From: Apostichopus parvimensis
Taxonomy: Eukaryota; Echinodermata; Holothuroidea; Aspidochirotida; Stichopodidae
DNA length: 26,360 nt
Reading direction: 5' to 3'
NCBI GenBank assembly: GCA_000934455.1
Contig: KN883710.1
Coordinates: 8,737 to 35,096, forward strand
The translations under genes and the position numbers were made by a program. Shown here piece by piece: positions 8,659 to 19,100 of the stretch (position 1 is the stretch's first letter; each line of letters starts with the position of its first letter). The notes under the pieces are model-generated. The model did no database searches. It was not told where the DNA came from and was given only the letters and a program-made list of their open reading frames with translations.

Positions 8659-10825
8659 AGCATTTGCTGCTCTTTTAGACATTTGTTTGTCTAAGTGAAA
8701 CCCTCCTCTACGTCTGGGAGTAATTTGGAGAGCCCTAGGGGGTACAGGGGGGTACGTTTTACCCTCTTTTTTTATAGCAATTTTTAGCAAATTTTCTGGA
8801 TAGTTTTCTAGGCTACCGATGACCTTCAAGCAATCTCACCAAAATCTCCCAGAATGCAATGCATACTGGTTACCAATTGTATTTATAAAGGCAACAAATC
8901 TAATTAGATTCTGACAAGTACACTAGCAAAGAAACACCAGCTCTGGGTGATACCAATTAATGCAGGCTCAGAATGCGAGAAGTTTGTCATCATTGTACAA
9001 TGCAATGGCAATCTACAACCATTGCAAACAAGTAATATAGGAGGAGTAGATACATATGTGCAAAAAAAATGTTAATTTATGCTGAAATCAAACGAATCAA
9101 TTAACAGTGAGCTGAATATATGGCATTTTAATGTGAGCAACAAGTGCTTGATTTACGCTATATTATGAAAAGGTACCAAGGTTGTGATTACAGCATAATA
9201 ATTGGCTGTTTTTAGGGGAATGTAAGCACTGATAGCATGAAGTATCTTGGCAGTTCGTAGGGCAGACTAATTACCTTTCTGGGGTGATCTAAGCTTTCTT
9301 TATTAATTATCCTGCAAATATATTATTGTATTGGCAAAACTGTTCTTGGAATCAAAGTTTATTGTGGTGCTGAACTTATTCAAGAGTTTTCTTTTTTCAT
9401 GACAAGAATGTAGCTGCCCCATCCTTGCACCTTTAAAAGTTTATGACTGAACAAAACTGACCGATATGATTCAAAATACTTAAAACAATAAATGTGTAAA
9501 TAATACTAAATATAGAATTTATCTGATAAAGTGATGAATAGACACATATGGAAAGTGTATCAAGTATAAACGTAATTTTCAGAAGCTCCTTTTTTCTTTT
9601 TCTTTTTAAAAAATTATAATCATAACAATAAGGTTGAACAACTCTATTACTTCTTAAAATATACACAGAAAAAGCAACACAAAAAATGGTTCTACAAGTA
9701 GTATTCTGAACAAGGCTTAATATTTTCAACTATTGAGCACCAACTAAAAATTATGGAGTTATGGAAAAAATAAGTTGGAAAAACTTATAAAAAATTAAAC
9801 TAATTAGCGACAAGATGTTCATGTAACAAGACACTGCACGTGCTAGCAATTTCTATATTAATTTTCACTTTCAAGTTATATTAATTCAAGGAGATGGAGA
9901 TATTAGCATGATAATGGATCAATCATGTTCCAAGGAGCAAAGAACTGGTGCAGGATAAATAAAATAGATGGTATCACACACTTGATACATATAATAGCCA
10001 CAACAATACATATAATACCAACACCACAGGGGACCCAATACGACCGATTTAACTGCGATAAAGATAAAAGAAATATTAAAAAAAACTACGGATAGATCTA
10101 AATATGGGAAGATAATATACAGACATGATTCCTTCCTTGTAGAGGAGATATTCGTCTACAAGTTGGCCAAAATCTCTTATTCTTGTGCTTGATCAATTAT
10201 TGGAAGAGCTTGGCTTGTGCATTTGAATACATTAATATATAAAGTAGACTTAATTAGTAACAGCAAAATTCTCATTTCAAAGTGTGCTGGTCTGCTCACA
10301 GAAGGATAACAAACAGAAAAAATAAGATACAGTTACAGGCAGATAAGTCTACAAGTAGAAGCTATAGATGAGATATCATGCAGGAAATACAACGGGGTAT
10401 TGTAATATTCAAAGGAACAAAGAAAAACAAACAATGGACAGCTATGAACCCCAAACAAAGGACAGCTTTGTTCGTTTTACTTGTACTAGAGAATACACTT
10501 GTAGCGTTCTACTCGAATTTTGAAAGCCAAACAAGGTTTTTTTTTCACCCTCTAATTATTACATCTCAGTTTGTATAACAAAGAAAAACATTTACTTTCC
10601 ATAAAGTTATCACATGTTCTGGTTAAAGTCACAATAAATATACATCATAAGATTATATAATAAATAAAGAGACAATAGAATATAAAAGATCTATATCTTG
10701 GAAGACCAGCTCTCCAGTGAAATTAAAAGAAATAGGTTTTGAAAAGATCCCAGAAATATGAAAATAAAACTCCAAAAAACAAAGTATAACCTGAAACCAA
10801 CTACCTCAGAGCCAGCTGACAACAC
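8659..10825. other. Intergenic stretch, no recognised gene
   Basis: AT-rich DNA. A GGGGGGTAC-like doublet lies near 8740. No coding exon or structured repeat stands out. Confidence 0.5.
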
Positions 10826-10840
10826 TCTCACTGTAGCACA

Positions 10841-10937
10841 CTCTATTTTCACTAAAGCGCCCTCTATTTTCACTAAAGCGCCCTCTATTTTCACTATAGC
10901 GCCCTCGCATACAGAGAGAGAGAGAGAGAGAGAGACA
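10841..10937. repeat. 21 bp minisatellite followed by an AG microsatellite
   Basis: Three units of CTCTATTTTCACTAAAGCGC plus C start at 10841, 10862 and 10883; the last has TATAGCGCC. An (AG)n run follows at about 10912-10935. Confidence 0.9.
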
Positions 10938-12021
10938 CCACCTTGGAAGCATTTCCATAAATAGTATTCATGAAAACACAGACAGAAAGGGTAAAGACAA
11001 TTATTCAAATAGATAATAATATTAATAATCAAAATAAAAGATACCGTCGTTATGGGAATCAAGACATGATGTCAAGGATATAAAAGGAGAAAAAAAATGA
11101 TCTAACAGACAGCGAAGAGCTGATTATAAGAGAAATTTCTCAATATTGAAAAGGTCTGCTTTTTCAAGGGTCTGTTTTAACACAGTTGTAACATAAACAC
11201 ATCCAAACTCGTTGAAATTATCGACAGTTATAGTTTTTTAATAAAAAACAAAACCGAAACCATGTTGGATAGAGGTGTGTTTATGTACAAGTTTATGCTA
11301 GCAAACAAATGAAAATTTCAGATACAAAATAAGAAATTAATTTCCTTAATAAATCCCTTCTACAAAGAAACTGATGATTTGCTGGCAATGATTTCCAAAC
11401 AGGGGACCACACAACTGTTTTTATTCGAAATATAATTCCACGATTTATTTTTTTATTCTGTTTATTAGAAAATTGAGCTGTGAAATATAAAATGAAAAAA
11501 AAGTGATTTTTAGTTACAAGAGAAGTTTCACAACCATCACATCGACACCAGAGGGAAGGTTTTGATATTCTACAAAACTGACTAACCTCCTGTCCCATAA
11601 GTCCATCTGAGAGTACTTTATGGACATGGATCACAAACTGTTATTTGACAAACCATAAACTCACAAATAATGGAACAAACAATTTAATCCTTAGCCAGTA
11701 GTGACTGTTGTAGGTCAGGGGATTCACCACGTTCCCTGAGATGAAATTATAATGTTGCAACTTTCTGAAAAACATTTCCAACTTACTGAAACTTTTCCAA
11801 ATAGATTACAGACTCTTTGCATTCTGTGTCTGTCAATTTCGACTTGAAGATCGTCGCAATATCTTAATCTTACATTCTTGGATAAGGTTTTATACTCGAG
11901 GTAATAGCTATTAACCTTTCAACCCCATTAAGCAATCTTTATGCTTTATCTCTTAAGCAAAATGTATTTAGCTAGGATAATTTCAAAATGTATTCAATTT
12001 TCCAGAATTTGTGTCTTGATG
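10938..12021. other. Intergenic stretch, no recognised gene
   Basis: AT-rich DNA. A 113-codon minus-strand frame (11293-11634) was tested as a kinase terminal exon and discarded in favour of 13034-13183. Confidence 0.5.
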
Positions 12022-12195
12022 GCAATTAACGATTACCTAGTTGGCCATGGCATGTACCGATCGTATGGGATTTTCTTTATATGCCATGTACTGATCATTT
12101 AGCTTTGGATGGCATCTACCGAGTATCTGGTGTTTGATGCCACATATCGATCATCTAATGTTAGATAGTATGTACCGATCATCTAGTGTTGGGTT
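12022..12195. repeat. Degenerate 28 bp minisatellite
   Basis: About six diverged units built around CATGTACCGATCATCTAGTG followed by TTGGATGG. Three consecutive units are exactly 28 bases. The GATC core is kept in most units. Confidence 0.75.
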
Positions 12196-13033
12196 TGTAT
12201 TTAACCATAATACGACAGAAACAAATTGTGATGGTTTACTTAGCTTTTAGCTGGTAATGTTATTCCTTCTTCCACAACATTCATTAAACACCAAATTAGT
12301 GCTCGCTTTGTTCTGATTGAGTTCATCATACTTGGATATACAAACTGACCTTCTCCCTCAAATTTATGCCATTTTCCTACCAAACTGTGGGTATAATATT
12401 CAACTCACTTCAAGGCTACAAAGCCAGCCTATCATAATCCTCTCCTAGCTTAATTCAGAGTCAAACTTTATTTCAAGGTTCTGTGAAATGAGAAGTGATG
12501 CATATTTATAAATCAACGCTAGCATCTAATGATGGATTCTGTGACTCAATTACTTTCTTCCCTTTTCCGTCATGGCTATAGCTTTCATGTACAGTACTGT
12601 ACAAACTGGTTTCTCTCTATTTTGATTTTTTTTCCCCTGGCATTTTACCTTTTTCATACTTCTTCTTCATTTAAACATAGAGAGAATCTTCTCTAATTTC
12701 CAGACATTGCACAAAACAATTTGGTTATACAGACAACCATCAATAAGATGCCTCTCCTATTATTCAAGTTTCTTCTTTTTTTAAACTAATATCCTCTAAA
12801 TATATCGGTAGAGAATCATACAGATTACATAAAATTCTGCATCACACATTCCAATTAACTATTACTTGCTCCCTACATGGGCAGTGCAGTACTATTATAA
12901 ACTCAGCAAATCATTTTGACACCTTTCCTCAACCTTTTATCCTTTTTCTTTCATCAGGTTTTTTTTGTTGCTTTTTTCCCCCCATCCTCTTGCACCAGAG
13001 TTGTTCATTTATGGATGTACATCATCTACTCCA
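12196..13033. other. Probable 3' untranslated region and flank of the kinase gene
   Basis: T-rich on the plus strand, no coding exon. It directly follows the kinase stop codon in the direction of transcription. Confidence 0.5.
12467..12472 (-). terminator. Candidate polyadenylation signal of the kinase gene
   Basis: First AATAAA I find on the minus strand after the stop codon, about 560 bases downstream. The intervening DNA is AT-rich with no long frame, as expected of a 3' untranslated region. Single hexamers are frequent in such AT-rich DNA, so this is tentative. Confidence 0.25.
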
Positions 13034-13183
13034 TCACAAATCTGTACTGCTGGGATCTCCTATCAACGCAGACCTTTCGTCGCTACTGTCTCTTCTGCTG
13101 AAAAATCTTCGGATTTTATTGAAACTCTGTTTGGGAGGCGGCCCTCGCAGCATTGGTGTGCTGTTCTTGTGGGTAATGTTAAT
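13034..13183 (-). CDS. Diacylglycerol kinase terminal coding exon with stop
   Basis: Begins right after a CTCCAG acceptor and reads [18 protein letters not shown], matching the family's final conserved strand (ITHKNQAPMLMGPPP in vertebrates). A lineage-specific tail follows: [25 protein letters not shown] and PSSTDL, then TGA (13036-13034). It joins in phase 0 to the exon ending at 14057. The tail has a basic-aromatic patch (IRRFFSRR), a dileucine-like ERSALI, and a C terminus resembling a class I PDZ ligand (T at -2, L at 0). These last three are motif matches only. Confidence 0.95.
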   Translation of the reverse strand: MNITHKNSTPMLRGPPPKQSFNKIRRFFSRRDSSDERSALIGDPSSTDL

Positions 13184-16100
13184 CTGGAGGATGGAGAAAG
13201 ATGACAATCAATTGCAAAATTGCTATAGGAAGATGGTAGGTAGACCGCAAGGGAAATTCTGTTACTTTTTGTCCATAACACATTATTGATGTCTCAACTA
13301 GGCTCCTTTGTTATTAAGAGAACCGAATCCACTTACATCCGGTAGATCTCAGTTTTAAAGCGATCTGGAGATTTTGCCAAGCAAGCAAGGCACAGGATGT
13401 GGGAGTGAGACTCTTAGAATGCCAAACAATCATCACTAAACAGCTAAGCTTCTGTTTTCATGATGCTCTTCTGAAGCCCCGGTATTCAAAGTGGGGTCGC
13501 GACCCCTTTTAGATTCGCCAAAAATTGTCAGACAGTCGCCAGCAAAACTCTGCATTGATCTACCACAAACTCAGCCTTAATCTACCATAAACTCAGCCTT
13601 GATCTACCACAAACTCAGCCTTAATCTACCATAAACTCAGCATTGATCTACCACAAACTCAGCCAAATCTACCACACCTTCTTCACAGCAGATGTGACTA
13701 AACTGGCCTGCTTCGGATGTAGTTATCAGGGCTAAAGCAATGAAGCTTTTATCGTTAACCTCTCAGGCTGATTACCAACTGATAAACCAAACTAAAACAC
13801 TTTGAATGAGACAAACTACTAGCTTATAAACAAACTGTAACTTGGGTAAATTTGATTTTGATTTCAATTGTCATAATAAAAAGTTGACAGATATCCAATC
13901 CTCCTACATTTCTAATTGCTCTTGCTATCCTCTTTCATTACGGAGCAGTGTATAAATGTCTGGCTGTTCCTCTTGAATACTCCAAGTAATTTGAGAAATA
14001 AGAGTAACATAATAGCTGAAATGTGGTTGAAACCACGGTTAACTGTTGATACTCACAGTGCATGGAGGTTGAAGCCATGGTTCACCGTCAATCTGCATAG
14101 GAAATCTTTTCCTGGTCCTTATTGTTACCGTGGAACATTGTGCTAATCTTTTCCCTGAGGAGCGAATACCGGCCTTTACTTGACCAGCATGGAGGGCATT
14201 TTCAATTCCAATAACCTCGATTAGTTTGTCTCCTATAGCTGTAAGGGGGTAAACACATTAGAAAGGTCACAAGGTACATCTCAATATTGTCTGGCATGTT
14301 TGTCAGTTGCCTTTTTCTCCTGACAGCACCCCCACACCCCTCACCGATACCAGTCACATCTCACATCTTAAATCGTTCTCCACTGTACAATACTGAAGAC
14401 CTTGTTGAAAGGGTAGCTTTCAAAAAAATAACAATTACCAAGGATATATATGTATTATATAAATTTATACATATACAATTTGTTCTAGTACATGCAGTAC
14501 AGAAATGTCTCTAAAAAAAATAAAAGTTGTCATTACTGCTCAAAACTTTCACCTTGCTACAACTTCCATGCAGTCTCTATAGATCTTTCTTTCCACCTAT
14601 TTTGTTTGACAAGCAAAGCAAGTATTTTTCTAAAATCTTGAAGGACATTGATTGGCTAAATTCTCTACTTTAAATATGCCATATCAGTCAGGATGATTGA
14701 GTTTGCAATGACACATTTCATAAAGCTACCAGCTTATTATTACTGTTAATAAATTCCTACAACAGTCATATTAAATCTTCATAGAAACAGCAGAATTTCC
14801 TCCTCCAACAGAAAATCTGATTAAAATGGTAATAATGTTGAGAACGCTTCTGACATGGTCTAGATAGATACTCGGTTAATACTTACACTGCTCGGCAAAC
14901 ATGAGGTCCACATCAGACTGGGTAATACCACTTGAGGAATGACTGTCTCCTTCTCTCCGCCTCTGTACCCGTTTGGCCAACTTCCTGCGCTTTTTCTCGC
15001 TCGGGGTATCTCCCCAGATATTTGAGCCGCCGTAGATGCTTGGGATGTTCAGGATGGCGATACCTTCCATGGGCGCACCACTGCCAAGGTCTAACGACAC
15101 GTTGTCACACTGTAAATGGGAACAAGCGACGTATGCAAAGAAAATTCTTGTAAAAAACTAGGACAGAGTGGGTTCTGGGAATATCATGACGAGAAAAAAC
15201 ACAAACAGGTACTAGAATTACCATGGGTACCGGGATGAAATAAGGGGGTAAGGGGAGGGGAGGGAGGGGGGAGAAAACAAATTTATATCATACAGATACT
15301 AGAAAACAATCAGGTACTAGAACTACCATAGGTACCAGGATGAAAGACGGGGGAGGGGGATCATGAAAACAAAGTAATATCATACAGATCAAATTCACAG
15401 CTTCACAGACAAACCAAATATAACAAATTATCATCACCATGAATATTAACTCGTACATAATCTAGCATTGCATTGCAGCACACAACTATCGCAGTTTTCA
15501 TTCTTGATTTTATTTACATCAATCATGCTACTAAGTTGATACACATCTACCAGACACATCTTGATGGGGAGGGGGAGGGGGTGGAAGAGCACATACAGTT
15601 GTGGGGGAGGGGTACAGGATGGGGGGTGGGTATGCGGCCAGCTCATGGAATCTATATACAGAGCTCTATTGGCATCTTATGACTTTACTGATCAAGATAT
15701 GTGATTTAAGCTCATTAACCACAACTGTTTGATGATATGAGGTATCTTACTCAAGCAACTAGTTTCAATGTTGGTTTTTATGGTTTAAACTGATGCTCTT
15801 GGTGCAATAATGGTTACGTGACCAATCATCCACTTGCCAATAAAGGGAGCTTGCTTCAAAGTACTGTTTACATTAACAAAATTTGCTGTAATAAAATAAA
15901 AACTTTATGGCCCAAATCTTCTCTTTGCATCGATACACCAATAGGGAAGGTTGTATTTGTTTGGTATTAGCCCAAAGTGTGTTTACGGACTTTGCCACCA
16001 AAATTTAGCGAATGCATAAATGACACCCCTGCATAATAATATCTGTATTGAAGTATGTACTTGCATATAACCCAAATGGAATCACTGAGATACTTGGTAA

Positions 16101-19100
16101 GGAATCATTGACAATCGAAAAATGAAATGGGTGTTACTTTTAACATTAAAAATGAAGTCCCTAATGTGAATGGTAATAAAACCGTTTTTCCATGCTTTCT
16201 GTCAGGGAGAAGTTTTGAGATGTCCCATTTGGACAAATGATTTATGATTCTCAAAAAGGTGCTAAAAGGAAATTCATGGCCAAACGGTTGATATGAAAAC
16301 CCCGAAGGCTGAATTGAAATCACAGAATGCCACGAATTTATACTGGTATAGCTCATCTGTGTTATTTTCCTCTGTGGGAAATTTCTGTCTGTGATGGCAA
16401 CAATGTCCGTATCCATTACAGTGACAAACAAACCAGTGATTTTAATTACAATTTACATTATTCCAATATCAGCTGTTAGTAAAATGTGATTTTAGACTGC
16501 TGCCTACACCAAACTCTGACAACCACCCATAATTACTATAACACCTACTCCCGATCCAGAATTTTAAGAAGGAGGGTGTGAGGCCCTGGGGTTGTTGTAG
16601 GGGGCCCCCAGAAATAAATAAATATTTTACATGCCAACTGATGAACTCTTTGGCATATTTAGGTTATAAATTACATCTATAATTAGGTCGACACACAAGC
16701 CAGTGCTAATACCTACTAGTGCTAATAACTACTTTAATTTTTTGTGCAGAGATGAAATGGACCCCTTTCCCCCTTCACCAAGTTGTGTCCAAGTACCCTC
16801 CCCCCTCCCCCACCCCCGTCTCCCTTCACCCCATTATTTCCTTGCCTGACAATCTCTCTTGCATCTATAACTCACCATTATATCAATATCTTCATGAAGG
16901 TTTCTACAAGTTGCTTGAAAAGTTTCTGAAGTTCCAAACTCAAAGTACCAGAGTTTATTCTTAACCCTGCTGTTAAATCTCTCGGGATGTTTCTCCCTCA
17001 TCATGTGGAATCGATGTGCAATTGAAGCATCCTGTGAAAATGAAAAAGAGAGAACAACTTTGTTAAGTTTTAAAGCTGTCACATAAATCAATACACAAGT
17101 ACTTGCAGACACATAATGTCACTTAAATGGACAAGTTTGGTTCCGTTTTGGCAATAAATGATGACACGCAGAGACTGCTTCAATACTTGGCGAGGCATCA
17201 AGTTAAACATGCCCATTGATTAAAACACTGTGCTTATTGTAAGGAACTGATTCCATACTACATATTACATATACATATTACTACTAACAGCACCAACCTC
17301 ATCTACATATCACAACTAACAGCACCAACCTCATCTACATATTACAACTAACAGTGCCAACCTCATCTACATATCATTACCATAAACTAGACCACACCAC
17401 TGCAAATATAATAAGATGATTTCATATCACAAAAATATCTCAATTTACCAATGTACAGTATCAACCCTTCACAACATATTACTTCCCTTTTACAAAACCA
17501 AACCCTGTACTACAAGTGATGGTTAAAGGTGTTTACTTACAACACCAATGGAAAAGTAGTTGTTGATGATATTATATGGTACTGGATCTCCTTGTTCCTC
17601 TGTTGATGTGGTACTAAACTCTATATGCCATCGGTCCAGGTCCACTGTGGTGGCATCTTCTACGTCCATCAAGGTCTTACAGAGGTCACCCCCATCGTAA
17701 CCTATGTCAGATAATTTACTATAGTTAGTATTTTGAAACATATTCAAGTCAATGAAAATAAAAACAACCTTACAACAGAAAAAAATCTTCTTTACTGTCA
17801 ACAAAACTTTGTCACAAGTAAGAACTTAGTATGTAGTACAGTCTGTTTTAATACTAGATTTTAATTGGTTATCTTTTTGAGGTTATTGATTCTGTGCTGC
17901 TGAATGAAAAACTCTTTTTTATCAAGATACAAATCTCTGTGTCATTTCCTAATTACCTAAAGGTCAACACATTTTGTATTTGTGATGAGTTAAACTGCCT
18001 TGAAATTTGACAACGTCATACTCACAGTCACAATATTGATCTAATACAGATTATAAATATTCATCATTTACATGAATTATTCATTGAGCCCTTCCCATCC
18101 TTGAATTCAAACATTTCTCATTATTTTACTTGTTTAATGTGTCGCTATGATTCCATATAGAAATTAACGATTCTAACAACTGCAGCCGACGTGACATTCA
18201 TGCCGAATCAATGTATTGTGCCACCATAATTTCAGGCAGAATCTGGCGGTATATTAAATAGGCATAGTTTATAAATGAAAATTCTGAATTAAACCTCATG
18301 AAAAAGTTTCATACCACCAATGAGTATAACACACGATGACATCGTTGAATGCTGAGTTCCAAATGTGGTATATTGCACAGCTTTTATCATCAAAGTTTGT
18401 CAGACTCAAAGAAATGTGGCAGTCGTTAAAGATGCATGTCACAATGGTCTGTTGTTAAATAATTGACCACTTTAAGTGAGATAAAGTACCTGCAACATAC
18501 TCTGTTAATTGTCCGTCCAAAACAGCACCAAGAACGATGACATTGGGTATTGTAGAAGACACAAACCTAACCGTCAAAACTGGTTTGAATGTGATACAGA
18601 TTGTTGTCATGAACAACTTTCCCAAACAGCTAAAACAATTTTTTTTTAACCCCATTTGGGATTATGTCAGAGATTTAATTTTTCTTCACACAACGACTTG
18701 ATCAAGTCTAAAAATGACATCATCAAGCCACAAATGCTTCAATTTTTTTAAATATTTATTGTTTTGTTTTATGTTTGCTTCCTGTCATGGAGATGGGTTT
18801 TGCAATGTTGAATCTCACATATTGAACCTCTTAACATGACCTAATGATGTCATTGGTTTCAGTGTCAACATTGTTAACATTCTACATTGAAAATAGGAAG
18901 AAGAAAACAAAGGAAACATGACAGGTTTCACATCCTAGTAGCACTATGACATCACAGATTTACAACATGACATCTCGCAGACATGACCAGTTTAAAGTAG
19001 GATATCTTCCAAACGGAACCAGATTTATCTTAGCTGTTTGGGCGAGTCCTTCTTCAGATCTTCTCTGTCAGATAATCCGAAGATGATGGTTCCTATTTTA

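Noticed and set aside
8427..8694. Two overlapping plus-strand frames of about 85 codons with proline-rich repeats
   Set aside because: They run entirely through the 23 bp minisatellite; repetition without stops explains both.
11293..11634. Minus-strand frame with IHVHKV...GLMG, first considered as the kinase terminal exon
   Set aside because: The exon at 13034-13183 has a better acceptor, the exact phase, the true [15 protein letters not shown] motif and a stop. The resemblance here is limited to a few residues.
13552..13677. CRISPR-like array
   Set aside because: Units are contiguous without unique spacers and the context is a eukaryotic intron; it is a minisatellite. The same holds for the other short tandem repeats here.
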